Counted from the stretch's first letter, positions 17,821 to 27,047 are shown. The stretch: DNA of 64,000 nucleotides from Fimbriimonadaceae bacterium (GCA_019694835.1 JAIBBE010000016.1:124001-188000); one strand, 5' to 3'. Notes: a model not told the origin generated them from the letters alone. Program-made: numbers and translations.

Positions 17821-19107
17821 GTGGCACTTCCCTCCATCCTTCAGATCCGCGATTTTCGCCGCCTCTGGGTGGGTCAGGCGGTGTCGCTTCTGGGCGATTC
17901 GCTCTACTTCCTCATCTTTCTGTTCATGGTGAACAAGCTCACCGGAGATCCGAAGATGGTGGGATATGTTGGCGCCCTGCAGGCCGTGCCCTTTCTGATC
18001 TTCGGGCCTTTCTCCGGCGTCGTCGCGGATCGTTACGACCGGAAGAAGGTGATGATCTGGTCGGATATGATCAGTGCGGCAATCCTGGTCGCGTTCGCCG
18101 GGTACATGGCCGTCCAGCCCAAGCCCGCCTTGTGGGTCGTCTTCACGACTGCATTCCTGCTCTCCTCGGTGGTGGTTTTCTTCCTGCCCGCGAAGAGCGC
18201 ATCGATTCCCCGACTCGTGCCCAAAGAGCGACTGATCGAAGCAAACAGCTTGAGCGCGGCGACCGACAGCCTTATGCCGCTCATTGGCCTCGGCCTCTCC
18301 GGCAGTCTTCTCGGCAAGCTCTATGGGTTGTATCCGAATGCGTTCTTCTTGACCGCGATCTTGTTCAATGCGGTGACTTTCATCTATAGCGCGTTGTGCC
18401 TGGTCAAGCTCCCGAGCCTCACACCGGAGCGGACCGATCTCGATGAGAAGAAGCACCTCTTCACCGACTTCAAAGCCGGGTTGCAGGTTATTCGGCAGAA
18501 CCACGTTCTCAAGGTCACGCTTGCCCTGAGCCTGGTGATCAACATGTTCATCGCGCCGTTCATGGTCGTCCACATAGCGGCCAATCGAGCCTGGTTCGGC
18601 GACGGGTACGCGAGTCTGGCGTGGTTCGAGTTTGCCTTTATGGCCGGCATGGTCCCGGCGAGCATCATGGTCGGCAAACTGAAGATCCGCAAAGCGGGCA
18701 TTTCCTTTATAGTCTCCGGGGTGATTCTGGGGGTCCTCATTTGCTTGTTGGGGATGAGTCCGTGGTTCTGGCCGTATCTGCTTCTGAATCTGGTGGCGGG
18801 GCTTGCGTTGCCATTCCTGAGCATCCCGATCAACACCTACTTCCAGATCGTCATTCCCGACGAGTTTCGCGGAAGGGTGAACTCGTCGATGATGATGCTA
18901 TCGCAGTGTGTGCGGCCCGTTGCGATTGCCCTGGCTGGCCTGGTGCTCGACATGGTGTCGTTGTTGACGATGTTCCTGATCATGGGCATCGGCATGGGCG
19001 GCGCAGCGCTGGTGGGCTTGCTCGACGGGCCGTTTCGGCGGGCGACGCTGCCGCAGGCGGAGCCGAGTGCGGTGCCGGAGAGTCGGGCAGAACCTGCGCC
19101 GGCGTAG
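17821..19107 (+). CDS. MFS transporter (MFS_3/enterobactin-exporter type)
   Basis: A 428-residue major facilitator with about twelve membrane segments. The opening [20 protein letters not shown] and the loop-2/3 motif [15 protein letters not shown] (G-x-x-x-D-R-x-x-R-K-x) are typical of the EntS/MFS_3 group of exporters. GTG 17821 is chosen because family members begin close to the FRRLW motif; a GTG seven codons upstream is possible. The substrate cannot be told. The C-terminal 20 residues are Pro/Ala/Glu-rich. It diverges from prfB and converges on the toxin gene at 19120. Confidence 0.85.
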   Translation: MALPSILQIRDFRRLWVGQAVSLLGDSLYFLIFLFMVNKLTGDPKMVGYVGALQAVPFLIFGPFSGVVADRYDRKKVMIWSDMISAAILVAFAGYMAVQPKPALWVVFTTAFLLSSVVVFFLPAKSASIPRLVPKERLIEANSLSAATDSLMPLIGLGLSGSLLGKLYGLYPNAFFLTAILFNAVTFIYSALCLVKLPSLTPERTDLDEKKHLFTDFKAGLQVIRQNHVLKVTLALSLVINMFIAPFMVVHIAANRAWFGDGYASLAWFEFAFMAGMVPASIMVGKLKIRKAGISFIVSGVILGVLICLLGMSPWFWPYLLLNLVAGLALPFLSIPINTYFQIVIPDEFRGRVNSSMMMLSQCVRPVAIALAGLVLDMVSLLTMFLIMGIGMGGAALVGLLDGPFRRATLPQAEPSAVPESRAEPAPA

Positions 19108-19119
19108 CGATCTCTACGC

Positions 19120-19413
19120 TCAGAGACCCTTCAGTAGCGATTCATATTCGTCGTGTGGACCGATCCAGAACCACACGATATCATTGCCAGTCAGGATGCC
19201 AACGGCGCGTATCTTAATGTTGACGCGAACAGAGTAGATGGGGCGATCAGCATGAACCTTCTTGTATCGCAGACCAGGCATTCTTGGGTCCGAAAGCCAG
19301 AGACGGTGGGCGTCGCGGGCTTGGAGTTGATCGGCCTTCGGCAGTGTATTGAATCGCGCCCAGAAAGCACGGGTCGTTAAAGAACTGCCCGGGAACGGCT
19401 TTGGTACTCTCAT
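19120..19413 (-). CDS. RelE/ParE-like toxin
   Basis: A 97-residue basic protein of the ParE/RelE-like fold. Characteristic is the C-terminal series LRYKKVHADRPIYSVRVNIKIRAVG, in part YSVRVNIKIRAVG, then NDIVWFWIGPHDEYESLL. The end is very similar to the toxin at 28193, showing that they are paralogues. Its start overlaps the stop of the 68-residue upstream gene by four bases, the usual antitoxin-first arrangement. RelE members cleave mRNA and ParE members poison gyrase; the sequence does not tell which applies. Confidence 0.8.
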   Translation of the reverse strand: MRVPKPFPGSSLTTRAFWARFNTLPKADQLQARDAHRLWLSDPRMPGLRYKKVHADRPIYSVRVNIKIRAVGILTGNDIVWFWIGPHDEYESLLKGL

Positions 19414-19616
19414 TCCCAGGGTTTGGTCTTGCCTGCCTTATGCTCCGCGAGTGCCTCGTCAGCGAGCTTCGAAAGCAGGTCTTGAGAGGACGCAAACAAT
19501 TCGCTCCAACGCTTGTCCGACTGCATTTCTTGGAGCAGCAAGGCACCAAGCGCCTCCCGATCCTTAGGCGGAAGCTTGCTCGCGATTTGGAAGGCCTGGG
19601 TAAACGTGTCGCTCAT
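19410..19616 (-). CDS. Putative antitoxin of the 19.1-kb toxin
   Basis: A 68-residue, highly helical acidic protein (ASKLPPKDREALGALLLQ, then ELFASSQDLLSKLADEALAEHK and a Trp-containing tail). It lies immediately upstream of a RelE/ParE-like toxin with ATGA overlap, and its size and charge fit an antitoxin. It lacks a clear DNA-binding motif. Assignment rests mainly on context. Confidence 0.7.
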   Translation of the reverse strand: MSDTFTQAFQIASKLPPKDREALGALLLQEMQSDKRWSELFASSQDLLSKLADEALAEHKAGKTKPWE

Positions 19617-19748
19617 GGTCTACTTGATTATACGGCTAACTTTGCACCCCCCAGCTATCTTTGAACCACGAGCCCCTACGAGACCCCACCTACCCAAGCC
19701 CGCCCCACACGCCCCACTCACACCGCGCCAAAATGAAGGTCGCCCCCG

Positions 19749-22061
19749 ATGCACCAGCCCAACCGACTGGAAGCGATCCGTACTTTACGCTACGCGAACC
19801 TCGATGCCGCGTTTGCGACCGCTTTCGCGACTCTCGTCTCGGGCACGTTCCTCGTCGGTTTCATCAAGTTCCTCGGTGGCTCCGACGTCTGGATCGGCGT
19901 TCTTACGGCGGTACCCAGCCTCCTTGGGCTCCTCCAGATTCCTGGGGCTATCTGGGGCAGAGGGTTTCCGTTCTACCGGCGCTTCGTGTTGCCTGGCGGC
20001 CTGATCTGGCGGCTGATGTACCTGCCCCTGATCGCGCTGCCGTTTCTGCCGATCGCCAACGAGGCGAAGCTGTGGATCATGTTTCTGTGCGTGACGATAG
20101 CCTCGGCGTCGAGTCAAATCGTCAATCCGATCTACAACGATTGGCTGGCCGAACTCGTGCCAGCGAACTCGCGCGGATGGTTTTTCAGTCGCCGCATGAT
20201 GATCGCGACGGTGATCGGGGCGCTGGGCGGCTTCCTGGGCGGTTTGGTCCTCGACGCGTTTCGTCGACAAAGTCAGGAAGGCCCCGGATTCGGGGTCATC
20301 TTCGGGTTTGGCGCAGTCTGCGCGGCGATTAGCATGGCGTTCTACCTGAAGATGGCGGAGACGCCGCGCCACAACGCGATCAAGACCACGTTGCGGGGGA
20401 GTTTGTCTGCCTTTCGGGCACCCATCCAAGACCGTTCCTTCCGCAAGGTTCTGCTCTTCTTCTTCGTTTTCATCCTCGGCCAGGCCTTCGCCGGAAACCT
20501 CTTCTCGGCGTTTGCCCTTGAGTCCCTAAAGATGCCGTTCGCGATCATCCAGGCGACAGGCATTTCGGTGGCGGTGGCCAGTGTGCTCACGGCCCGGATG
20601 TGGGGCTATCTCGCCGACAAGTACGGCAACAAGCCCATCGTCGCGATCCTTGGGGTCGGCCTCTTTTTCACCCCCATCATGTGGATGTTCTGTGTGCCCG
20701 GGGCTTCCACGCAGAATGCGATCATCTTGATCCTTGGGCACTTGTTCAGTGGCGCGGTATGGGCCGGAGTATCTGTCAGCCAGTTTAACTTGTTGCTCGC
20801 GACAGCCAAGGAGGAGGATCGGGCGAACTACATCGGCGTCGGCATGGCGCTGCAGGCCCTCACCGGCGCCTTGTCGCCCATGCTCGGCGCGATTCTGATG
20901 GGCCAACTGCGGCATTCGTTCGACCCCGACACCGCCTACAAGATCATCTTCGGCGTCACGATGGCGCTGCGCCTGGTCGCGATCTTCTTCCTGATTCCGG
21001 TTGCCGAAGCGGGCTCAACATCGATCCGCGCGACCCTGAAGCACCTTACGAAAGTCTCTCCGCGCGGCTACAAAGCCCTCAAGCAGCTCTCCAAGAGCAG
21101 CGACGTGGCGACCCGCGAGAGCGCGATTGCCAGCGTCGGCGACCAGAGCTTCGGTATCGCGAGCGATGAGATCATCAAGTCGCTCCACGACCCCTCTCCG
21201 CGTATTCGTCGTCAAGCCGCCAGTACCCTCGCCAAGCTCCGCGATCCGCGCGCGGTGAAGGAACTCATCCACCAAGTCACCGATCATCCTGCCCTCGTTG
21301 AAGAGGAGACGATCGAGGCTCTCGGCGATCTCGGCGATCCCGAGGCCATCCCGCACTTGGTCCGCTATCTGAGCAGCCTCCGTTCACAGCTCAGGCGAGC
21401 GGCGGCGAAGGCGCTGGCGAAGATCGGCGACCGAAGCGCGATTCCTGACCTCATCGAAGCGGCCCGACGTCCCAACGACCCCGATCTTCGTCGCGCCACC
21501 TTGCAGGCTCTCCGGGTCCTCGAGGCATCCGAGGCGGAAGAAGTCATTGCGGACAGTCTGCTCGATCAGCATCCGAGCGTCCGTATCGCCGCTGCGGAGG
21601 CGGTCGCCGACCTGTGTCTCTCCGGAGCCGCGCCCCATCTGAGGCAATCTTTGGAGTGGTACGACGACGAAGCCGCGAGCGAGGTCGCTTATGCGTTGGG
21701 TGCAGTCGGTACCGTCGACGACATTTTGTTGATCCTTCAGACGGCGGAGAAGTGCGTCTCGATCATCACCCGGCGGCGTTGCCTGCTCGGCATGGCTCGG
21801 CTGCTAGGGGTCGAGTCCGAGGTCTACCGTCTGCTACTGCTGGATGGCATGTCGCGCGACAGCGCCCTGCTCGACTCCTTGAAGGTGCAAATGAGGGCCA
21901 GCAGAAAGCTGCGCCATGCGATGGATCGTTACTCGGCAGGCGAAGAGGTCGAGGCAATCGGGCTCTTGGCCACCCTCACTGGCGACCCCACCATCCGCGC
22001 CCTCGCGGATCACCCGGTTGACGAGCTCTTCTTGGTCGCGGCTTGTAAGTTGGGCCAATAG
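19749..22061 (+). CDS. MFS transporter fused to HEAT repeats
   Basis: A 770-residue fusion. Residues 1 to about 420 form a twelve-helix MFS transporter (ANLDAAFATAFATLVSG at the first helix, GYLADKYGNKP in the central loop). Residues about 440-690 form at least seven HEAT/PBS-lyase-type repeats with the pattern D-P-x-x-R-R-x-A-A-x-x-L-A-x-L-x-D-P, such as SPRIRRQAASTLAKLRDPRA. The final ~80 residues are helical. HEAT repeats bind proteins, so the cytoplasmic tail probably docks a partner or gates the transporter; this is inference. The ATG at 19749 has AAGG about eleven bases upstream. No frameshift separates the two parts, so it is a true fusion. Confidence 0.85.
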   Translation: MHQPNRLEAIRTLRYANLDAAFATAFATLVSGTFLVGFIKFLGGSDVWIGVLTAVPSLLGLLQIPGAIWGRGFPFYRRFVLPGGLIWRLMYLPLIALPFLPIANEAKLWIMFLCVTIASASSQIVNPIYNDWLAELVPANSRGWFFSRRMMIATVIGALGGFLGGLVLDAFRRQSQEGPGFGVIFGFGAVCAAISMAFYLKMAETPRHNAIKTTLRGSLSAFRAPIQDRSFRKVLLFFFVFILGQAFAGNLFSAFALESLKMPFAIIQATGISVAVASVLTARMWGYLADKYGNKPIVAILGVGLFFTPIMWMFCVPGASTQNAIILILGHLFSGAVWAGVSVSQFNLLLATAKEEDRANYIGVGMALQALTGALSPMLGAILMGQLRHSFDPDTAYKIIFGVTMALRLVAIFFLIPVAEAGSTSIRATLKHLTKVSPRGYKALKQLSKSSDVATRESAIASVGDQSFGIASDEIIKSLHDPSPRIRRQAASTLAKLRDPRAVKELIHQVTDHPALVEEETIEALGDLGDPEAIPHLVRYLSSLRSQLRRAAAKALAKIGDRSAIPDLIEAARRPNDPDLRRATLQALRVLEASEAEEVIADSLLDQHPSVRIAAAEAVADLCLSGAAPHLRQSLEWYDDEAASEVAYALGAVGTVDDILLILQTAEKCVSIITRRRCLLGMARLLGVESEVYRLLLLDGMSRDSALLDSLKVQMRASRKLRHAMDRYSAGEEVEAIGLLATLTGDPTIRALADHPVDELFLVAACKLGQ

Positions 22062-22105
22062 TCTCGCCGAGACGGCAACAGCACGCCTCCCCCATTCCCG
22101 TTCAG

Positions 22106-22135
22106 GGATTCGCCGGGACGGCGAAAGTACATTCC
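22106..22135 (+). repeat. REP-like element, single copy
   Basis: Core CGCCGGGACGGCG at 22111-22123 followed by AAAGTACATT, in the gap between the convergent MFS-HEAT and small basic protein genes. Confidence 0.85.
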
Positions 22136-22153
22136 GGGCACTTGTTCATAAGA

Positions 22154-22185
22154 GCGGGCCGCTAGCGGCATCGCTAGCGGCCCGC
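22154..22185. terminator. Strong hairpin between convergent genes
   Basis: Perfect 14-base stem GCGGGCCGCTAGCG / CGCTAGCGGCCCGC with loop GCAT, after both convergent stop codons. It is followed by AAAAT on the plus strand and lacks a T-run on either strand, so it is probably a bidirectional or processing hairpin. Confidence 0.55.
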
Positions 22186-22204
22186 AAAATCGTGTGAGTC
22201 CGTG

Positions 22205-22402
22205 TTACGAGACTTCTTTGACGTCGGTTGCCTTGAACGTGGCTTCGTTCACGAACTTGAAGAGCTTCGCTCCTTCGTATTCGGCGGTCAGGGCGTAGCG
22301 GATCTGCTCGCCGGATTTGGTCTTTCGCTTCATCTTCATTTTCCGGACATCCTTCTCCGGGACGTCGACGTGTGAGCGAGTCTTTAGGTTATAAAACTGC
22401 AT
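22205..22402 (-). CDS. Small basic conserved-looking hypothetical protein
   Basis: A 65-residue lysine-rich protein (FYNLKTRSHVDVPEKDVRKMKMKRKTK...). No family is recognised with a function. It begins with ATG 22402 preceded by GGAGGGAAAA, a good Shine-Dalgarno, and codon use is like its neighbours, so it is a likely real gene. The composition suggests nucleic-acid or ribosome contact, but that is only a guess. It is divergent from the Fur-like gene with about 210 bases between. Confidence 0.7.
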   Translation of the reverse strand: MQFYNLKTRSHVDVPEKDVRKMKMKRKTKSGEQIRYALTAEYEGAKLFKFVNEATFKATDVKEVS

Positions 22403-22613
22403 TTTTCCCTCCGATGGCCTTTTTGGTTCGCGTCTGACTCCAAGTCAGTCCGCTACCGTAGGATATCACAACTCAGGTTCCATTAAACCTGATGAGCCGG
22501 TAGTTTTGGCTGGTTCGAGTCAAGTTTGCCCGGTTGAGGGCCTCTAGGTCAAGGCTAACCGAAAAAACTGGGCTACAATGGGGCCATCTGGTTTCTATTG
22601 GGTGTCTTGCAAA

Positions 22614-23120
22614 ATGTCTATGAAGTCCGCGATGAACAGTAACGCTTCACACGGGATTGGGGTCAATGCGACCGAGGCCAAAGAATTCGAAGAGCGAAGT
22701 ATTCGGCGCCTGAAAGCCGAGGGATATCGTATCACGATGCCTCGCGTCCAAGTCATTCGAGCCCTGGCTGAAAGCGTCAACGCGCTGAGTGCCTACGGCA
22801 TTCATGAGCGCATCATCGCGGCAGGCGGGCGAATCGATGTCGTCAGTGTCTATAGAATTCTGGAGACATTGACTAAAGTGGGTCTAGTTCACCACATCTG
22901 TCACATCGGGGTTGTCGACGGATACTTGGCCTGCCGACTCGGAGGCGAGCATCTCAGCCAGAGCGAGCACCTCTATTGCACGGAGACACAGACGGTCCAC
23001 GAAACCGTGGTCCCCGTCGAAGTTCTCAAAGCACTGCGGAAGCAGCTCAAGGACTTGGAATTTGAGGCCACAAGTATCAAGATCGAGATCATCGGCGTGA
23101 GTTCGCAAGCCCGAAAGTAA
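22614..23120 (+). CDS. Fur-family regulator with an incomplete structural zinc site
   Basis: A ~168-residue Fur/Zur/PerR-type regulator. The winged helix is clear: RLKAEGYRITMPRVQVIRALAE, then SAYGIHERI and VVSVYRILETLTKVGLVHHI. The dimerisation half is atypical: the usual C-x-x-C zinc site reads YCTET, keeping only one Cys, and the C-terminal C-x-x-C is absent. A TACAAT -10 element overlaps the upstream in-frame ATG (22578), so ATG 22614 is preferred. It may sense a metal or a different signal. Downstream are an S1C protease and a FecCD permease, which would suit an iron link. Confidence 0.82.
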   Translation: MSMKSAMNSNASHGIGVNATEAKEFEERSIRRLKAEGYRITMPRVQVIRALAESVNALSAYGIHERIIAAGGRIDVVSVYRILETLTKVGLVHHICHIGVVDGYLACRLGGEHLSQSEHLYCTETQTVHETVVPVEVLKALRKQLKDLEFEATSIKIEIIGVSSQARK

Positions 23121-23221
23121 ACGGGATTTCTCACCAGAACGCGCCAATCCCGAATCTCATCGCGTCTTTTGACTGATTGGGGCGAAGTGCGAGGCTGCTT
23201 CGTGCTATCGTTAACGTGAGG

Positions 23222-24706
23222 ATGACGATGACTGCATTGCGAAACTTCCGAATTGCGGCTCTGATTGGGGTTGCTGGGCTTTCCGCGCTGAACGGCTTGG
23301 GCGGATGCCAGGCCAAGAAGACTGATCCCAACGCCGAACTCAAGACAACCCGGCTGGCTGAGCTTGCCAAACCGGCCACGGTGCTGATCGTGAGCAACTA
23401 CTCGGCGTCGATTGAAGTCCCGAATGTGACCATCCCGGCCGATCGACAGCAGCTGCTTCAGCAGCGTCTGGCCGACAAAATTCAACGCGGAGAAATCCCG
23501 TCTGACCAGGCCCAGATCATCCGAGCGGCGGTCATGGAACTGCTTACCAATTGGCCTGACTACCTCGTGGCGGCAGGCGGCAGCCGAAACGTCGATGCTC
23601 AGGTCACGGCGGTCGGTTCCGGGTTCTTCGTAACGCCAGACGGCTACCTCGTGACGAACGCGCACGTGGTGGCGACCGAAGGCGACGATCTCAAGCAAGG
23701 CCTTGTCGAAAACGCCCTCGCCAAACTCATCGATCAAGACGTCAAGGAGTTTGCCGGTGAACTCGGCGGCCAGGTCGACGACGAAATCCTGCAGAAGCTG
23801 CGAAAAGCGTGCGTCGAGTTCTACGTTGCAAACATGCGGATGAGCAATGTCGACCGAACGGTCGATGTCCAACTGAGCGTGGGTGTTCCAGGCGTTGCCA
23901 GCACTCAGAAAGGTGTTCGCGCAGAGGTCATTCCGGGAGCCATGGGTACTCCCATCCCGGGCAAAGATGTCGCCATTCTCAAGATCCAGGGAGACAACCT
24001 GCCGACCTTGGCCCTGGGCGACGACAAAGCCCTTCAGGTTGGCGACAAGATCTTCCCGCTCGGCTTCCCCGCCGACGCGACCTTCTTCCCCGCGTTTGAC
24101 GCTTCGAGCGTGAGCGAGTCCTCGCTGACGGCTGGCCTGGTCAGTGCGCGAAAACAGATGAAGGAAGGTTGGGAGGTCATTCAAACCGATGCGGCGATCC
24201 GCGGCGGCAACAGCGGCGGCCCGGTTCTGGATGCCAAGGGAAACGTCATTGGCCTGGCGACTTTTGGCCTCATCGACCAGAAAACGGGGGCCGACGCCGT
24301 AGGCGCGAACTTCGTCGTCCCGATGACGATTGTCAATGAGTTTCTTACTCGCGCCAATGTAAAGCCGAATCAGAGCGCGGTGAGCAAGCTCCACCGGGAA
24401 GCCCTTGACCTGATGGATCTGCACCATTATAAGGCCGCGAAGGAGAAGTTGACTCAGATTGAATCGCTTAAGCCGGGTCAGCCTTGGGTTCAGCAGGCGC
24501 GCAGCGTCAGCGAAAAGGCGATCATGGATGGCAAAGACGAAACACCAGGCCTTCCGCTCATCCCGATCCTCGCCGGTGGCGGCGTCGTCGTCCTTGGGGG
24601 CATCGCATTTGCGTTCCTGATGGGCCGAAAAGGTCGCGGACCGACTCAACTGCCTCCTGGCCAAATGCCGCCTCCGCCAGCAGGACCTCCACCTCAGCTT
24701 GGCTAA
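23222..24706 (+). CDS. S1C-type (HtrA-like) lipoprotein serine protease
   Basis: A 494-residue trypsin-fold protease. The N-terminus is a lipoprotein signal with lipobox LGGC (Cys at about residue 29). The catalytic triad is H148 (TNAHVV), D249 (DVAILKI) and S331 (GGNSGGPV). About 100 residues separate His and Asp, far more than in standard DegP, so there is a helical insertion (FAGELGGQVDDEILQKLRK). There is no PDZ domain; instead a helical segment, one transmembrane helix (about 442-462) and a Pro/Gln/Gly-rich tail follow. A role in envelope quality control is likely for the family but not shown here. The start ATG 23222 follows GTGAGG. Confidence 0.85.
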   Translation: MTMTALRNFRIAALIGVAGLSALNGLGGCQAKKTDPNAELKTTRLAELAKPATVLIVSNYSASIEVPNVTIPADRQQLLQQRLADKIQRGEIPSDQAQIIRAAVMELLTNWPDYLVAAGGSRNVDAQVTAVGSGFFVTPDGYLVTNAHVVATEGDDLKQGLVENALAKLIDQDVKEFAGELGGQVDDEILQKLRKACVEFYVANMRMSNVDRTVDVQLSVGVPGVASTQKGVRAEVIPGAMGTPIPGKDVAILKIQGDNLPTLALGDDKALQVGDKIFPLGFPADATFFPAFDASSVSESSLTAGLVSARKQMKEGWEVIQTDAAIRGGNSGGPVLDAKGNVIGLATFGLIDQKTGADAVGANFVVPMTIVNEFLTRANVKPNQSAVSKLHREALDLMDLHHYKAAKEKLTQIESLKPGQPWVQQARSVSEKAIMDGKDETPGLPLIPILAGGGVVVLGGIAFAFLMGRKGRGPTQLPPGQMPPPPAGPPPQLG

Positions 24707-25760
24707 CCTCGAATCACCCGGCAACACGCCCCCTGCTCGCCACTCGACCTTCGCGAGAAGGAGGCGTCTTCTTGGGCTGGGTCTTATCTTGCTGCTCGCG
24801 CTCTTGCTGCACATCGGCGTTGGAAGTTCAATGTGGATGACCCCGTGGCAGATCGTCGAGCAGATCATCAGGGGTGACCAAGGCAGAGCGGCTGATCCGG
24901 CCAACCTTATCGTCTGGCAGATTCGGTTGCCCCGTGCCCTGGGCTGCGTCATGGTTGGTGCGATTCTGGGGTCGGTGGGAGCCGCGTTCCAGGCTCTCTT
25001 CAGAAACCCGCTGGCCGAACCTTACGTCGTGGGTGTATCGAGTGGGGCGGCGGTGGGGGGCTGCATTGCCCTTGTTTTCGGATTCTCGGGAGCTCTTTTT
25101 GGGTTGGCTGGCCTCGCGTGTGCGTTCATCGGTGGTCTTGCATCGCTGATGCTCGTGATGGCACTGGCGAGGCAGCGGGGCACCATCAGCGTCCCCGGAT
25201 TGCTTCTCGCCGGAGTGGTGGTCGGTTCGCTGCTCGCGGCCGTTTTGAGTTTGGTCCTCCTCGCGGCAGGGCAGGACACGAATCAAGTGCTGAGGTGGCT
25301 GTTGGGCTCGATGACGCCGATGTTCTGGCCTCGCCTGGCCCTGCTGACCATCGCTCTCGGCGTTGGCATGGTGGTGCTCATTCGAGATACCCGCCGTCTC
25401 AATGCGTTCTCAGTGAGCGAGTCCTCCGCACAGCGTCTAGGAGTCGATGTGCCTCGATTGAGAAACCGCGTCTTGCTCGCCGGGACGGCGATGGTCGCGG
25501 TCGCGGTCGGCTCGGTGGGGATCATCGCGTTTCTCGGGATGGTCGCGCCACATATCGCTCGTGGCATGCTCGGGATCGACCTGCGCCGGTCGCTGCTCGG
25601 GTCGGCGCTGCTCGGGGGGATTCTGCTCCTGGGTGCCGACCTCGCCGCACAACGCTCCATTCCCGGCATCGAGTTGCCGGTAGGAACCGTGTGCGCGCTC
25701 ATCGGTGCGCCGACTCTGCTCATCCTCCTCCGCCGTGCGGAGCGAGCCGTCGCCGCCTAA
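24699..25760 (+). CDS. FecCD/BtuC-type ABC transporter permease
   Basis: A 353-residue inner-membrane permease for iron-siderophore, heme or cobalamin uptake. Family motifs include IRLPRALGCVMVGAILGSVGAA (in part RLPRALGCVMVGA), FRNPLAEPYVVGVSSGAA and GSVGIIAFLGMVAPHIAR. About nine to ten membrane helices are predicted. It starts at TTG 24699, overlapping the end of the protease gene by eight bases, so the two are co-translated. No binding protein or ATPase gene is adjacent, which leaves the substrate open. It converges on the 25757 gene with a four-base overlap of stops. Confidence 0.88.
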   Translation: MANLESPGNTPPARHSTFARRRRLLGLGLILLLALLLHIGVGSSMWMTPWQIVEQIIRGDQGRAADPANLIVWQIRLPRALGCVMVGAILGSVGAAFQALFRNPLAEPYVVGVSSGAAVGGCIALVFGFSGALFGLAGLACAFIGGLASLMLVMALARQRGTISVPGLLLAGVVVGSLLAAVLSLVLLAAGQDTNQVLRWLLGSMTPMFWPRLALLTIALGVGMVVLIRDTRRLNAFSVSESSAQRLGVDVPRLRNRVLLAGTAMVAVAVGSVGIIAFLGMVAPHIARGMLGIDLRRSLLGSALLGGILLLGADLAAQRSIPGIELPVGTVCALIGAPTLLILLRRAERAVAA

Positions 25761-25999
25761 GCCGCGAAGGAGCGCTCGGCGACAAGCGTAATCTGCTGCG
25801 GAGTTTGGTGGATACCGATATCGCTGAGGCAGTCGTGCTTCAGGTCGCTCTCGGTCAACTGAGGGTCGAAGGTCGTCACATGAGCGTAGAGTCGTCCATC
25901 AGACCACCACACGGAGGCATCCGTGACCGTCGGAATGTCGAGCAGGTAGTTCTCGGTGAGCTTTGGATCCACGCCTTTGGGAATCGCTAGTGCTGGCAT
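25757..25999 (-). CDS. Short hypothetical protein
   Basis: An 80-residue soluble protein with no recognised family (PKLTENYLLDIPTVTDASVWW and GRLYAHVTTFDPQLTESDLK are its main segments). It begins at ATG 25999 with GAGAAT six bases upstream, and its stop overlaps that of the FecCD permease by four bases. The lack of stops and balanced composition support it as a gene, but no function can be offered. Confidence 0.6.
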   Translation of the reverse strand: MPALAIPKGVDPKLTENYLLDIPTVTDASVWWSDGRLYAHVTTFDPQLTESDLKHDCLSDIGIHQTPQQITLVAERSFAA

Positions 26000-26092
26000 G
26001 GCGTTATTCTCGGTCTGCCGCCCCGGTTTTTGTAGGGTGGATCACGTCCTATCACGCAGTTATCCTCGCGAGGTAAAATTGCTCGCCGCCGT

Positions 26093-26179
<87 letters not shown>

Positions 26180-26191
26180 TGAATTCTCCCT

Positions 26192-26863
26192 ATGGACCCG
26201 CACGGGCTCGATAATCCGATCTGGTCTTCTCTCACCTCGCGTCACGCGGACCTTGCGATTGGCGGTTCGCTCGTCCGCCGCTATCCCCCCGAGGTCGCCC
26301 CGTTTGTTGCCTTGGTTGAGCCCAGCGATGACGCCGAGCAGGCCCTACTCGACATCACAACGCCCGGCGAAACCGTCTGTTTCCTCCAATTTCGCCCTCA
26401 GGCGGAGTGCTGGACGATCAAGAACCATATCTCGATCGTTCAGTTCGTTTGGGCGGGTGGACGGCCAGCGGAGGAACCTGGAACAGAGTTGCTTTCGGAC
26501 GATGATCTCCCCGCGATGCTGGACCTCACCGCGCTCGTTTATCCGGCCTACTTCCGCGAAGGAACGGCTCGGCTCGGTGCCTACTACGGCATCAAGGAAG
26601 GCGACCGGCTCTGCTCGATGGCCGGGATTCGGATGGCGATGGATGGCTATCAAGAAATCAGCGCCGTCTGCACCCATTCCGAGTTCCGCCAGCGAGGCTA
26701 CGCCGCGCGGCTCATTCGGCGCCTCGTGCAACACATCCAGGATGCGGGAGACACGCCGTTCTTGCACACCGAAGCCGAGAATCTGGCTGCTCGCGCCATG
26801 TACGCGAAGCTGGGTTTCCAGGTTCGGACCGAAATCCCGTTCTGGGTGATGGAGCGCCGGTAA
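26192..26863 (+). CDS. GNAT family N-acetyltransferase
   Basis: A 223-residue acetyl-CoA-dependent acetyltransferase. The C-terminal half holds the GNAT core: AGIRMAMDGYQEISAVCTHSEFRQRGYAARLIRRLVQ, in which HSEFRQRGYAARL is the acetyl-CoA pyrophosphate loop (Q/R-x-x-G-x-A). The N-terminal half is a less conserved domain. The substrate is unknown. It starts 12 bases after tRNA-Leu and may be transcribed from the tRNA promoter. It converges on the glutathione peroxidase gene, with a REP-like inverted pair between. Confidence 0.85.
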   Translation: MDPHGLDNPIWSSLTSRHADLAIGGSLVRRYPPEVAPFVALVEPSDDAEQALLDITTPGETVCFLQFRPQAECWTIKNHISIVQFVWAGGRPAEEPGTELLSDDDLPAMLDLTALVYPAYFREGTARLGAYYGIKEGDRLCSMAGIRMAMDGYQEISAVCTHSEFRQRGYAARLIRRLVQHIQDAGDTPFLHTEAENLAARAMYAKLGFQVRTEIPFWVMERR

Positions 26864-26876
26864 GACATCAGGCCAG

Positions 26877-27043
26877 CCCCAATGTACTTTCGCCGTCCCG
26901 GCGATTCCCTTACCGGTAGCAATGAGAACTCAACTACCGCGGAGAGGGGAGGTATCCCGGACGACACTGGCGAACCCCCTCCTGGTAGCCACGGCTGGAC
27001 CACATCCGAGGGAAATCGCCGGGACGGCGAAAGTACATTGGGA
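26877..27043. repeat. Inverted pair of REP-like elements (166-bp unit)
   Basis: Two copies face each other: core at 26891-26903 in minus orientation and at 27017-27029 in plus orientation. The outer ends CCCAATGTACTTTCGCCG and their complement match over about 32 bases (one extra A in the second copy). About 100 bases of unrelated sequence lie between. It separates two convergent genes. Confidence 0.88.
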
Positions 27044-27047
27044 CAGG

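Noticed and set aside
17821..19107. MFS gene as part of the toxin-antitoxin unit
   Set aside because: It converges on the toxin gene and so cannot share its transcript.
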